Part shown: in pieces, positions 10,621 through 18,791 of the stretch
Position numbering within the stretch: position 1 is the first letter of the stretch
How the letters are laid out: each line of letters begins with the position of its first letter
Assembly: GCA_046330075.1 (NCBI GenBank)
Contig: JAXLTL010000005.1
Span: 124,001 to 188,000 of the forward strand
Direction of reading: 5' to 3'
Length of the DNA stretch: 64,000 nucleotides
Source of the DNA: JAJTFW01 sp046330075
Lineage (GTDB): Bacteria; Bacteroidota; Bacteroidia; AKYH767-A; OLB10
Notes under the pieces: model-generated
What the model was told of the DNA's origin: nothing
Seen by the model: only the letters and a program-made list of their open reading frames with translations
Databases searched by the model: none
Made by a program: the position numbers and the translations under genes

Positions 10621-10628
10621 CAAAGGTA
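10621..10628 (-). promoter_or_regulatory. Candidate -7 promoter box of the atp operon
   Basis: On the minus strand the sequence reads TACCTTTG, a match to the Bacteroidota -7 consensus TAnnTTTG, 30 bases before the atpB start codon. A TTG at the expected distance upstream was not seen, so the assignment is tentative. Confidence 0.4.
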
Positions 10629-10862
10629 CATAAAAAGCCAATATGCGTAGCAGGGGCGGTGAATTTCGATTGTGCAAATCGATGTATATCATTGGATTTA
10701 GATCAATTAATCACACCTTTCCACCATTAATTTACAGCACCAAAGGAATTTTCATGGATGGAGCAGGCTTATCGGTTCATCACAATATACTGCATGCCAG
10801 ATAATTACACGGGTTTTTACAATTATCTCAATATACTGCGATAATTATTATACCTGAATACA

Positions 10863-10900
10863 AACAACAAGCCCCGGATCTAATCCCGGGGCTTGTTGTT
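10863..10900 (-). terminator. Rho-independent-type hairpin after the PadR operon
   Basis: A 15-bp perfect stem (AACAACAAGCCCCGG and its complement) has an 8-base loop and lies 7 bases beyond the stop codon of the membrane protein gene. A-rich sequence in the left arm pairs with T-rich sequence in the right arm, so the U-tract is partly inside the stem. Confidence 0.75.
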
Positions 10901-10907
10901 AAATGAC

Positions 10908-12035
10908 TCACCTCCCCATCTCATTCGCCAGCAAGGCGCGCTGGATGCGGATGAGTCCGTGCAGGACATCCTTGGTTCTGATTTCTTTTGCATCAAACAG
11001 CGTAGTGGCTACTGCGCCGGCTCCGTGGTGTTGATTGTAGTCGTGGAGCGTGTTTTTAAGTGCGTCCCAGTTCTGAGTCACCTCGGGTGTTTCATACAGA
11101 TACCGGTCAATGCGGGTATCGCCCAGCGTAAGGCCCTGTGCTTCGAAGTCATCGCCAATGGAATTCACGCCGGTTTCGAGATGAATCACGTATTCTTTCA
11201 ATTCATTGCAGAGCGTGTACATCTTTTCTGCAGCAGGATCACTCCAGTTACGGACAGCGGGAGCCGTTTTCATTACCGCCGTGTATTCCTTGTTCAGCAG
11301 TTGTTCGTCCTGGATAAAGTTCTTCGTCTGGATAATTTCCATGGCATGCGAACTCTGCGGTGAACGGATGAGGGTGAGGATGAGTCCGCAGCCGGTGAGG
11401 ATGAGCATGCCCGATACTGCGGTATTGGTTTTCGTTTCCGGCTTGCGTAGTCCGTTGTAGAAGTAGAAGGGCAGGAAGATAAAGAGGAGATTCAGCAGCG
11501 ATATCATCGCGAGCATGTTGGCCATGGGCCAGTACATGATTTTGAAGAGGACGCCCAGCGACATGGTGATGGCGGAGAAGACACCCAGTACCACCAGCAG
11601 TTTATCAGTTGTTTCCGTTTTTTCTTTCAGCTTAAGAATCATCATCAGCGGGAGAAAGAGGAAGCTCAGGAGGAAGATGCCGCATACAAGCAGGACAGCC
11701 GCTCCGGGCATGTGCAGGAATTTTAATATCAGTCCGATTGAGAGCATGGATACTGCGATCACACCGCTCATCATCATGGTTTTTTTCATAGCGTAGTAAT
11801 GTTTGAATTGCAGGAGATTGTTGGTCTCTTCTTCGATTTCATGGAGTCCGTTGCGGTAGAACGTACGGACTGTTTTGCGATAGAAGTCTTCGAAGTCTCC
11901 GTTCTCTTCGAGGTTCTGCTCGATGATGCAACAAATATGATCCAGGAGGTTATACTGCAGATCCTCCAGCCCGATGCCATTACGTCTAATGTCGTCGAGT
12001 ATGAACGTTATTTGCTGATCACTGAGCGTATACAT
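10908..12035 (-). CDS. Membrane protein paired with PadR regulator, with GldL-like repeated motif
   Basis: The start is taken at MYTLSDQQ (12035). It overlaps the padR stop by one base (TGATG), so the two are translationally coupled; the longer frame upstream is only padR read out of frame. The protein has 375 residues. It has a cytosolic N-terminal ~95 residues (LDDIRRNGIGLEDLQYNLLDH), resembling the permease-prefix regions of PadR-linked proteins. About five membrane helices follow, then a ~150-residue soluble C-terminal domain. Two helix regions repeat a motif (LILKFLHMPGAAVL and VLFKIMYWPMANML) that looks like the K-I-M-H-W-P-G-A motif of the gliding protein GldL. Function unknown; a stress-sensing or transport role would be guesswork. 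Confidence 0.65.
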   Translation of the reverse strand: MYTLSDQQITFILDDIRRNGIGLEDLQYNLLDHICCIIEQNLEENGDFEDFYRKTVRTFYRNGLHEIEEETNNLLQFKHYYAMKKTMMMSGVIAVSMLSIGLILKFLHMPGAAVLLVCGIFLLSFLFLPLMMILKLKEKTETTDKLLVVLGVFSAITMSLGVLFKIMYWPMANMLAMISLLNLLFIFLPFYFYNGLRKPETKTNTAVSGMLILTGCGLILTLIRSPQSSHAMEIIQTKNFIQDEQLLNKEYTAVMKTAPAVRNWSDPAAEKMYTLCNELKEYVIHLETGVNSIGDDFEAQGLTLGDTRIDRYLYETPEVTQNWDALKNTLHDYNQHHGAGAVATTLFDAKEIRTKDVLHGLIRIQRALLANEMGR

Positions 12036-12376
12036 CAGGCGATACCGGGTTTGATATCGAGCAGATATTTCATCGTGTTGAGGAAGTCGGCCAGCTCGCT
12101 GATTTTTTCTTCCGATACTGTTTTTCCTTTCTGACTCAGCGAATAGTATTTGCGCACCCGCTTGCCGATAAACTCTGTTTCGGTGGTGAGTACGCCGTCG
12201 GCTTCCAATGCATGCAAGGTGGGATAGAGCGCTCCTTCGGTGAGTTGAATTTTGCCCGCCGTGAGCTCCTTTACTTTTTGTGTGATCTCGTACCCGTACA
12301 TCCGCCCTTGCTCTTTGAGGAGTTTCAGGATGATGGTTTTGAGGGTACCCTTGATCAGTTCTGATGAATAAATCAT
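12035..12376 (-). CDS. PadR-family transcriptional regulator
   Basis: This 113-residue winged-helix protein shows the PadR core: LIKGTLKTIILKLLKEQGRMYGYEI, then LTEGALYPTLHALEADGVL, then a wing with RVRKYYSLSQKGK. The C-terminal helix is short, as in the PadR-s1 subgroup. PadR proteins are dimeric repressors, often released by a small molecule. It is the first gene of a two-gene operon with the membrane protein that overlaps its stop codon, and it probably controls that operon itself. A promoter with a possible inverted-repeat operator lies just upstream. Confidence 0.93.
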   Translation of the reverse strand: MIYSSELIKGTLKTIILKLLKEQGRMYGYEITQKVKELTAGKIQLTEGALYPTLHALEADGVLTTETEFIGKRVRKYYSLSQKGKTVSEEKISELADFLNTMKYLLDIKPGIA

Positions 12377-12397
12377 GTTCCGGTGAATTACCTAACG

Positions 12398-12428
12398 CAA
12401 ATATACATTGGTTTCTTATGTATTGCAA
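12398..12428 (-). promoter_or_regulatory. Promoter of the padR operon with possible operator
   Basis: On the minus strand a TTTG (-33) is followed after 20 bases by TATATTTG (-7), matching the Bacteroidota consensus. The box ends 21 bases before the padR start. Between the two boxes lies an inverted repeat, ATACAT (12403-12408) and ATGTAT (12418-12423) on the plus strand. PadR-type operators also use ATGT/ACAT half-sites, so autoregulation here is plausible but unproven. Confidence 0.6.
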
Positions 12429-12617
12429 ACAGATGCATGCGACTAAATTATATTAAATTGTTTTTCAATACATTAAAATAATACCAGTCCGCCTTAATGA
12501 GTTGCTGGAAACCAGAATCCGGTGGTTAGCGGTCACCCGATTGCCTTGACTTCTCTCATGATGAAGCATGCGGTTCATCGCAGGAAAACGGATTTTCCAT
12601 GCTTAAAATTACAGTGC

Positions 12618-13142
12618 ATGGGACACATACGAACACGAGGAAGAAATCTGCTTACAGCAGCTATGTTTCTCCTGATGGTGAGTCCGCTGAGGGCACAGGA
12701 AAACACAACGCTGAAAAGGAATGCCATCTATTTTGAAACGTTTGGGCAGGGTGGACTCTATTCTCTGAACTACGACTATCGTATAAAAACATCGCTTTCT
12801 GTCAGGGTAGGTTTCACCACCTGGGGATTTAGTTTCCTCGGCAATGGCTTTACATTTACCGGATTCCCGGTGATGCTGAATTACCTGAGTGGCAAAAAAA
12901 GCAGTCACTTCGAAGCAGGTCTTGGATGCATGCCCGCAACAGTCAATTATCACAGCGACGGATACAACCCCTTCTTCGTGATGGAAGGGCAAGGAACCAC
13001 CACCCGCGTGATCGGTACTGCTACCATCGGCTATCGGTTACAACCACCCAAGGGAGGATTTATACTCCGCGCTGGACTCACTCCTTTCTTTACAAACCAG
13101 GTAAAACTATACGCCGGTGTTTCGGTGGGGGTTGGGTTTTAG
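12618..13142 (+). CDS. Small secreted or outer-membrane-like protein
   Basis: The start is taken at MGHIRTRGRNLLTAAMFLLM (12618), giving a signal peptide that would be cleaved after SPLRAQ; upstream in-frame codons lack signal character. The 174-residue protein alternates hydrophobic and polar residues (YSLNYDYRI, VRVGFTTWGF, FEAGLGCMP, YAGVSVGVGF) like a small eight-strand outer-membrane barrel. It ends in F, as many outer-membrane proteins do. Bacteroidota encode many such unclassified proteins. It stands alone, divergent from padR. Confidence 0.6.
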   Translation: MGHIRTRGRNLLTAAMFLLMVSPLRAQENTTLKRNAIYFETFGQGGLYSLNYDYRIKTSLSVRVGFTTWGFSFLGNGFTFTGFPVMLNYLSGKKSSHFEAGLGCMPATVNYHSDGYNPFFVMEGQGTTTRVIGTATIGYRLQPPKGGFILRAGLTPFFTNQVKLYAGVSVGVGF

Positions 13143-13305
13143 AGATACTTAAATTAGTATTGTTCACTTCAAATAAAGGGGGAGAAAATAGTTTAGAAAA
13201 AATAAAATGCTATTCCATCCTGTTTATAGGATGAATTTATCAATTTCTTTTCAAATATGAAATACAGACCCATCGCTGTACGTCTTAAATTGCACCCGAT
13301 CAATT

Positions 13306-14382
13306 ATGCTCCTCGCCTTCTCTCTCCTCGCCCTCCCCGTCGGAGTCGCTCTGTTCATGAAAACGCGTCGTTTTGGCAAACCCGCTTCCGGTGCCCGGCT
13401 GGAACAGATAAAGAAATCTCCGAACTATGCGGGTAATCAGTTCGTGAATCTAAGTCATACGCCCAACTTTGCGGAGGGCGTGACAATGCCCATGGTATTG
13501 AAGTCATTTTTCTTTGAGAATAGTCCGAACGGAAAACCGAAACAACCGCTGCCTTCCCATAAAACAGATCTGACCAAAATATCCGACGAATCCTTCGTCT
13601 GGTTCGGACACTCTTCTTATCTGCTCCGTACCGGAGGAAAGAATATTCTTGTCGATCCGGTTTTTAGCGGTAATGCCTCACCGTTATCGTTTACCACGAA
13701 GGCTTTTCCGGGTTCCAATGTGTATGGTGTTGCTGATATGCCGGAAATCGATTACCTGATCATTACGCACGATCACTGGGATCATCTGGATTACCGGACC
13801 GTGATGGCACTGGATAAAAAAGTAAAACACATCATCACCGGACTCGGCACCGGCTCTCATCTCGAACATTGGGGCATTCCCGCTTCTAAAATTACGGAAC
13901 TCGACTGGTGGGAGACCTTTACAGGCAATGATGGCTTCCTTTTTACCGCTACACCCGCCCGACATTTCTCCGGCAGAGGATTTAAACGCAACCAACATCT
14001 CTGGATTTCTCTTGCACTGGAAACCGGTGCAAAAAGAATTTATATAGGCGGTGATTCAGGATACGATACACACTTTAAAAAAATCGGGAATAAATTCGGC
14101 GGTTTCGACCTGGCCATCCTCGAGTGCGGGCAATATCATCCTTACTGGAAATACATCCACATGCTGCCCGAAGAAACCGCACAGGCGGCAGATGATCTCA
14201 ATGCAAAGAAATTTATTCCGGTGCACTGGGGTAAATTCCGCTTGTCGCTGCACGACTGGGATGAGCCCGTAAAAAAAGTGTCAGCAGCGCCGACCCTCTC
14301 AACACCATTGATTCCGTACATTGGCCGGCCGCTCTCCTTTGAAAATAAGGTTCATGTTGATCCTTGGTGGGAACAACTTTAA
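13306..14382 (+). CDS. Metallo-beta-lactamase-fold hydrolase, NAPE-PLD/UlaG-like
   Basis: The 358-residue protein has an N-terminal hydrophobic segment (about residues 1-18) that may anchor it or act as a signal. The metal-binding motif is ITHDHWDHLDY. Further ligands are likely in TPARHFSGR, IGGDSGYD and the final PVHWGKFRL. The order and spacing match the YycJ/UlaG/NAPE-phospholipase D branch, whose members hydrolyse phosphodiesters or lactones at a di-zinc site. The lines WFGHSSYLL and ILVDPVFSGNASP are typical of that group. The substrate cannot be read from the sequence. It is alone on the plus strand. Confidence 0.85.
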   Translation: MLLAFSLLALPVGVALFMKTRRFGKPASGARLEQIKKSPNYAGNQFVNLSHTPNFAEGVTMPMVLKSFFFENSPNGKPKQPLPSHKTDLTKISDESFVWFGHSSYLLRTGGKNILVDPVFSGNASPLSFTTKAFPGSNVYGVADMPEIDYLIITHDHWDHLDYRTVMALDKKVKHIITGLGTGSHLEHWGIPASKITELDWWETFTGNDGFLFTATPARHFSGRGFKRNQHLWISLALETGAKRIYIGGDSGYDTHFKKIGNKFGGFDLAILECGQYHPYWKYIHMLPEETAQAADDLNAKKFIPVHWGKFRLSLHDWDEPVKKVSAAPTLSTPLIPYIGRPLSFENKVHVDPWWEQL

Positions 14383-14389
14383 AGGAGCA

Positions 14390-14419
14390 TTGTCGAATGC
14401 CGTAATTTTCATATATTTG
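14390..14419 (+). promoter_or_regulatory. Promoter of the Omp28-like gene
   Basis: A TTG at 14390-14392 is followed after 19 bases by TATATTTG (14412-14419), the Bacteroidota pattern. The box ends 19 bases before the ATG at 14439. The -33 region starts directly after the stop codon of the preceding gene. Confidence 0.65.
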
Positions 14420-14438
14420 GTTTTGTTAACTCCTCCTC

Positions 14439-15569
14439 ATGAAAAAAGTAATACTCTTCCTTCTGCTCCTTCAGGCATTGCAATGTCCAGCACAAACTAA
14501 AAAAGTACTACTCGAAGAGTTTACGACCAACCTCTGCGGATTTTGTCCGCCCAGGTCGCACGATATTCAGGTGTATTATGAAAATCATACGGCGTCATCC
14601 GTATTCATGACACACCATGCCGGCTTCGGAACAGATTCCATGACGAATGCTTCGGCATCAACGTTTGCATCTTACTTCCAACCCAGCACCTTCGGTTTCG
14701 CACCGGCCATCATGATTGACAGAGATGTGTACACCGGCGTCGATACAGTTCCGTATATGATTGTGAGTGGCTTCGATACCATCGCTGATCGTGTTTCAGG
14801 AAATACAACAGAGACCGATATTCAGTTCAGCGGATCGTATGATGCTGTTTCACGTATTCTGAATTTAACGACTACGGTTACGTTTAACCAAAGCCTGGCA
14901 TCCGGAAGCCGCAGCATTTCATTATTCCTGATAGAGGACAGTGTAATCGGCAGCGGCACAGGCTGGGATCAGAAATGTTATGATGCAGGTTTTGCGAATC
15001 AGTACTATCCTGGGCAGTACAATGCCGGAACGACTTATATAAGTCAATATCCGCATCGCAATGTGCAGCGCGTCGCCTTAGCCGGAACCTGGGGAAATGC
15101 AACTACCATTCCTACTACTCCTATGGCCGCTACACCCTACTCGCTGAATACCATTTACTCAGTGCCTGCAGCTTTCAATGTAAACAGACTGAAGGTGGTG
15201 GGTATTGTGGCCAACAACGGGAACAATAAATTCGCGAAGAAAGTTCTTAATGTTAATGATGTTCCGGTAAGTACATTCACAACAACCGGATTATCAGAAA
15301 CGCCGGCACTCACTAACGTCTATCTCTATCCTAATCCAGCCTATGATGTCTGTACACTTCAATTCGAAAATACAGTTGCAGGAGAAATAACGATCGAACT
15401 TTTTGATCTCTCCGGAAAACTGATTAAGTTATTTGATAAAGGTACTATGCTGCCAGCCGGGTTCTATAGTGCAGACCTGAATATTTCCGAATACAAAAAA
15501 GGCATTTATCAATTGATCGTTAAATCAGGGAAGGCTCTATCTGCACAGAAACTGGTGATAACGGAATAA
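14439..15569 (+). CDS. Omp28-like secreted protein with thioredoxin-type motif and T9SS sorting domain
   Basis: The 376-residue protein starts with a signal peptide (MKKVILFLLLLQALQCPAQ). The first domain begins KKVLLEEFTTNLCGFCPP, the Cys-x-x-Cys thioredoxin-like motif of Omp28-related proteins. The middle is a beta-sandwich. The last ~80 residues form a type A T9SS sorting domain: VYLYPNPAYDVCTLQF, LFDLSGKLIK, then GIYQLIVKSGK and a K-L-V-I final strand. It should therefore cross the outer membrane by T9SS and be attached to the surface or released. Redox activity is possible but not shown. Confidence 0.85.
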   Translation: MKKVILFLLLLQALQCPAQTKKVLLEEFTTNLCGFCPPRSHDIQVYYENHTASSVFMTHHAGFGTDSMTNASASTFASYFQPSTFGFAPAIMIDRDVYTGVDTVPYMIVSGFDTIADRVSGNTTETDIQFSGSYDAVSRILNLTTTVTFNQSLASGSRSISLFLIEDSVIGSGTGWDQKCYDAGFANQYYPGQYNAGTTYISQYPHRNVQRVALAGTWGNATTIPTTPMAATPYSLNTIYSVPAAFNVNRLKVVGIVANNGNNKFAKKVLNVNDVPVSTFTTTGLSETPALTNVYLYPNPAYDVCTLQFENTVAGEITIELFDLSGKLIKLFDKGTMLPAGFYSADLNISEYKKGIYQLIVKSGKALSAQKLVITE

Positions 15570-15626
15570 AATAATTCCAAACTGCAGCTGCAATATTGCC
15601 GGAACAATAGCAACAGCGTAAGTCAG

Positions 15627-16559
15627 TCACCTTCCCCTCCTGCCCGTATTCTTTCCTCTCTGACTTCCTCCGCGCTGGTTATCTCTCCTCCCGGAATGTC
15701 CTGAATTTCCTTTGCTGAACGATCGTTGTCCTCCGGTGTGATTTCCTGCGTGTCCATGCGACTTCTTTGCTCCCACCGGTTTCTTTCCTGCTGCTGCTTT
15801 GCGCTCCGCCTCCTTACGTATCGCCCGTTCGTCGTCGGAGGAAGAATGAGCGATCATTTTATGGATGGTGGCCATTTCTTCTTCGGTCAGATCTCTCCAA
15901 TCGCCTACCGGTAACCCTTTCAGCGAAATGTTCATGATGCGGATGCGCTCGAGTTTTGTCACTTCGTAACCAAAATATTCACACATCCTGCGAATCTGTC
16001 GATTCAGGCCTTGTACAAGCGTGATGCGAAACGTTGTCGCATCTTCACGAACTACCTTGCATTTCTTTGTGGTGGTTCCCAGTATCGGAACACCGTTGCC
16101 GAGACGGAAAATCACTTCATCAGTAAGCGGCTTGTTCACCGTTACGATGTACTCTTTTTCATGCCGATTGCCTGCACGCAGAATTTTATTCACGAGATCA
16201 CCGCGGTTGGTGAGAAAAATAAGTCCCTGTGAATCTTTATCCAGTCTACCGATGGGAAAGATGCGTGCGCTGTGGTTGACAAATGAAACGATATTGTCGC
16301 GTACACCTTCTTCGGTAGTAGAAGTTACGCCAACCGGCTTATTTAATGCAATAAACACAAGATCCTCTTCCGCCAGCGGTTCCAGTTCGTGTCCGTTCAC
16401 TCGTACCGTGTTCCCCGGATACACCTGATCACCGATTTTGGCACGCCGCCCATTGATGAAGACATTCCCCTGCTCTATAAAACGATCGGCTTCCCGACGC
16501 GAACATAATCCGCTGTCGGCAATGAACTTATTGAGCCGTACTCCACCCTCCTGTTGCAT
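15627..16559 (-). CDS. rluF: 23S rRNA pseudouridine(2604) synthase RluF
   Basis: The 310-residue protein has an N-terminal S4 RNA-binding domain (VRLNKFIADSGLCSRREADRF). The RsuA-type catalytic domain follows with the catalytic aspartate in GRLDKDSQGL. The region LVQGLNRQIRRMCEYFGYEV closely matches E. coli RluF. It isomerises a uridine near the peptidyl transferase centre of 23S rRNA. The last ~75 residues are a Gly/Lys/Arg/Ser/His-rich tail (rich in GG, RR and SG), absent from the shorter core and probably RNA-binding. Such tails are common in Bacteroidota rRNA-modifying enzymes. Confidence 0.93.
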   Translation of the reverse strand: MQQEGGVRLNKFIADSGLCSRREADRFIEQGNVFINGRRAKIGDQVYPGNTVRVNGHELEPLAEEDLVFIALNKPVGVTSTTEEGVRDNIVSFVNHSARIFPIGRLDKDSQGLIFLTNRGDLVNKILRAGNRHEKEYIVTVNKPLTDEVIFRLGNGVPILGTTTKKCKVVREDATTFRITLVQGLNRQIRRMCEYFGYEVTKLERIRIMNISLKGLPVGDWRDLTEEEMATIHKMIAHSSSDDERAIRKEAERKAAAGKKPVGAKKSHGHAGNHTGGQRSFSKGNSGHSGRRDNQRGGSQRGKNTGRRGR

Positions 16560-16685
16560 GCGTCATTTTTTTTGCGAAAGATAGAGAATCGCATGAAAAA
16601 ACCGGGATTGGAGCGAATTCAATCTGCACCACCACCGTAAATTTGGAATTAACTACCAATGATTTACAGCTTTTTCGTAGTTTTT

Positions 16686-16719
16686 ATTTGCATATACAAA
16701 TATAAAGATGTTACCTTTG
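16686..16719 (+). promoter_or_regulatory. marR promoter with overlapping near-palindromic operator
   Basis: The 18-base sequence ATTTGCATATACAAATAT (16686-16703) contains TTTGCATATACAAA, a palindrome with one mismatched pair. Its TTTG doubles as the -33 element: TTG at 16688-16690, 21 bases, then TACCTTTG at 16712-16719. The start codon of marR follows 8 bases later. A dimer bound here would cover the -33 region, so autorepression is expected. An identical copy lies at 17167-17184. Confidence 0.75.
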
Positions 16720-16727
16720 ACCCCGTC

Positions 16728-17150
16728 ATGAAAAGCTGCGACAGCACGTTCAACAAATGCCTTTACTTCTCTTCACAGGCCTTGGCCCGTAAAGTGGAGA
16801 AACTGGCGATTGAAGCGTGGAAACCCAGCGGACTTTCTCCCAGTCATGGATATTTGCTGATGCTGGTATTGAAAGAACCCGGTATTCAGCCAACAATTAT
16901 CGGCGAACAATTACAGCTGACACCCTCTACCATTACCCGGCTCACCGAAAAGCTGGAAGAGAAAAAACTGGTGATCCGCACCACGGAAGGTAAACTCACC
17001 AATATCTACCCAACGCCCAAAGGAAAAAACATGGAGCCACTATTAAACGAGTGTCTTAAAAATTTCTACCAGACGTATTCGTCTATATTGGGGAAGGACA
17101 ACAGCAGCAGACTCGTTGCCGATATGAATACCATCACCGATAAACTCTAA
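16728..17150 (+). CDS. MarR-family transcriptional regulator
   Basis: The start is taken at MKSCDSTFNKC (16728), 8 bases after the -7 box; the frame upstream contains the promoter. The 140-residue protein has the MarR winged helix: YLLMLVLKEPGIQPTIIGEQL, recognition helix LTPSTITRLTEKLEEKKLV, wing RTTEGKLTNIYPTPKG. Two cysteines near the N-terminus (SCDSTFNKC) could serve redox sensing, but this is speculation. It is followed by three oxidoreductase genes. The same 18-base near-palindrome precedes it and the next gene. Confidence 0.9.
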   Translation: MKSCDSTFNKCLYFSSQALARKVEKLAIEAWKPSGLSPSHGYLLMLVLKEPGIQPTIIGEQLQLTPSTITRLTEKLEEKKLVIRTTEGKLTNIYPTPKGKNMEPLLNECLKNFYQTYSSILGKDNSSRLVADMNTITDKL

Positions 17151-17166
17151 ATTTTTTTCACCCTTC

Positions 17167-17184
17167 ATTTGCATATACAAATAT
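17167..17184 (+). promoter_or_regulatory. Second copy of the MarR near-palindrome at the SDR start
   Basis: ATTTGCATATACAAATAT is identical over 18 bases to the copy in the marR promoter. Here its last two bases are the first two of the SDR start codon (ATG at 17183). The 32 bases between marR and the SDR gene hold no other obvious promoter. A bound regulator would block either a promoter reading into this gap or ribosome access after read-through. Confidence 0.7.
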
Positions 17185-17875
17185 GAAAACCATCGTCGTC
17201 ACCGGAGCAGCAAGAGGAATAGGGAAAGCCATCACCGAAGCGTTGCTGAAACAAGAACATACAGTTATTGGTGTATTCCGTACGAAGGAATCAGCTACAC
17301 AACTGCGGCAGGCTGTATCAAACTCCTCAGGTAAACTGATCAGCGTATTCGGCGATCTGCGAAAACCGGCGGAGCTGTTAGCGATAGCTAAACAAATTTC
17401 AGAGCAGACATCAGCACTTGATGCACTCATCAACAATGCAGGCATCATCGGTTCATCCACCTCCATTGCAGCAACCACAATTGAAGAAATGCAGGAAGTG
17501 CATCAGGTAAATGTAATGGCGCCGTTTCAACTGACGAATCTGCTGTTACCACTACTGCGCAAATCAACGGATGCACGCATCATCCACCTGAGCTCCGGAA
17601 TGGGTGCACTTTCCGACCTGAATGGCAGCTATGGTGCGTATCGCATGTCGAAGGCCTCACTCAATATGCTGACCATGATGCAGGCTGGAGCACTTCAACA
17701 CGAGCAGATCAGCGTTTATAGTGCTTGTCCGGGCTGGGTAAAAACCGATATGGGCGGCGCATCCGCACCACGTACTCCGGAACAGGGAGCAGATACTCCG
17801 GTATGGCTAGCTACCACTGACAAACCACAACCTACCGGCAAATTTTACCGCGACAGAAAAATCATATCATACTAA
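17183..17875 (+). CDS. Short-chain dehydrogenase/reductase
   Basis: The 230-residue protein has the nucleotide-binding motif VTGAARGIGKAI, the NNAG motif (ALINNAGIIGSS), the catalytic serine in IIHLSSGMGAL and the YxxxK pair in YGAYRMSKASL. It ends in a typical substrate-loop region (CPGWVKTDMGG). It uses NAD(P)H to reduce a carbonyl or the reverse; the substrate is unknown. It is the first oxidoreductase of a three-gene run behind marR. The 18-base putative operator overlaps its start codon. Confidence 0.92.
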   Translation: MKTIVVTGAARGIGKAITEALLKQEHTVIGVFRTKESATQLRQAVSNSSGKLISVFGDLRKPAELLAIAKQISEQTSALDALINNAGIIGSSTSIAATTIEEMQEVHQVNVMAPFQLTNLLLPLLRKSTDARIIHLSSGMGALSDLNGSYGAYRMSKASLNMLTMMQAGALQHEQISVYSACPGWVKTDMGGASAPRTPEQGADTPVWLATTDKPQPTGKFYRDRKIISY

Positions 17876-17894
17876 CGATTATATCTATACGAAC

Positions 17895-18791
17895 ATGTCA
17901 AAAATCATTACCATCATCGGTGCTTCCGGCCGTGTCGGCAGCAAAACCGTCCAACATCTTTCAGGAAAAGGCTATACCCTACGTCTCGTAGCACGTCATG
18001 CCGAAAAACTCGATCAGTTTAAAAACACTCCGGGTGTGGAGATTCACACGGGCTCTGCGAAAGATGCAGATTTCCTCACTTCTGTTATGAAAGGTTCAGA
18101 TGTAGTCTTCACGATGACACCCGCTGATTTCAGCATCGCCGATGTGCCCAAACATCAGGATGAACTGGGTCTGGCCACCATCACGGCCATCCGCAACAGC
18201 GGAGTTAAGAAAGTACTCAATCTTTCATCTGTTGGCGGACATACCGAAGAGAAAACAGGCATCGTTGCCGGACTCGCACGTCAGGAACAACGTCTCAATG
18301 CACTGGAAGGAGTGGATGTGCTACACCTGCGTCCCAGCTATTTCATGGAGAATATGCTTGCCAACATCGGTATGATAAAAGGAATGAACATCAACGGTTC
18401 TGCTATCGTTGCTGATCGCGCCTTTCCGATCATTGCCACCGCAGATATTGCCCGTGCAGCTGCAGAGAAACTGGAGAGCGCGGCCTGGACCGGTAAATCG
18501 GTGCTTCCGCTCCTCGGACCCAAAGACTATACTATGAATGAAGTTACAGCAGCCCTGGCTAACGCCATCGGACAGCCCAACCTTCCCTACATTGCTTTCC
18601 CGTATGATCAGGCCCGCGAAGGTATGCGTCAGGCAGGGCTCAACGACAGTTTTGTGGAAGGATACATCGGATTAAGCGAAGGCATCAACGAAGGCGTTTT
18701 CAACACAGAGAAACGCGACACTTCCTCTACTACACCAACCACCATTGAAGACTTTGCATCAACCATCTTTAAATCCGCATATCAGTCATGA
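17895..18791 (+). CDS. NmrA-like NAD(P)-binding protein
   Basis: The 298-residue protein starts with a dinucleotide motif (ITIIGASGRVGSKTVQHL). It continues with LVARHAEKL, a SDVVFTMTPAD segment and the NmrA-type line VLHLRPSYFMENML. It belongs to the atypical SDR group that includes NmrA, HSCARG and quinone oxidoreductase 2, which either sense NADP redox state or reduce quinones. It lies 19 bases after the SDR gene and overlaps the next gene by 4 bases (ATGA), so the three form one operon. Confidence 0.88.
   Translation: MSKIITIIGASGRVGSKTVQHLSGKGYTLRLVARHAEKLDQFKNTPGVEIHTGSAKDADFLTSVMKGSDVVFTMTPADFSIADVPKHQDELGLATITAIRNSGVKKVLNLSSVGGHTEEKTGIVAGLARQEQRLNALEGVDVLHLRPSYFMENMLANIGMIKGMNINGSAIVADRAFPIIATADIARAAAEKLESAAWTGKSVLPLLGPKDYTMNEVTAALANAIGQPNLPYIAFPYDQAREGMRQAGLNDSFVEGYIGLSEGINEGVFNTEKRDTSSTTPTTIEDFASTIFKSAYQS

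Larger units (their letters stand above)
10591..10907. other. Intergenic region upstream of atpB
   Basis: These 317 bases hold a candidate -7 box for atpB at one end and a strong terminator at the other. The AT-rich middle (about 10680-10860) shows no coding pattern, conserved RNA fold or repeat that I could recognise. Confidence 0.5.

Noticed and set aside
12036..12428. N-terminal extension of the membrane-protein frame upstream of 12035
   Set aside because: It is padR read in another frame; the ATG overlapping the padR stop is the sensible start.
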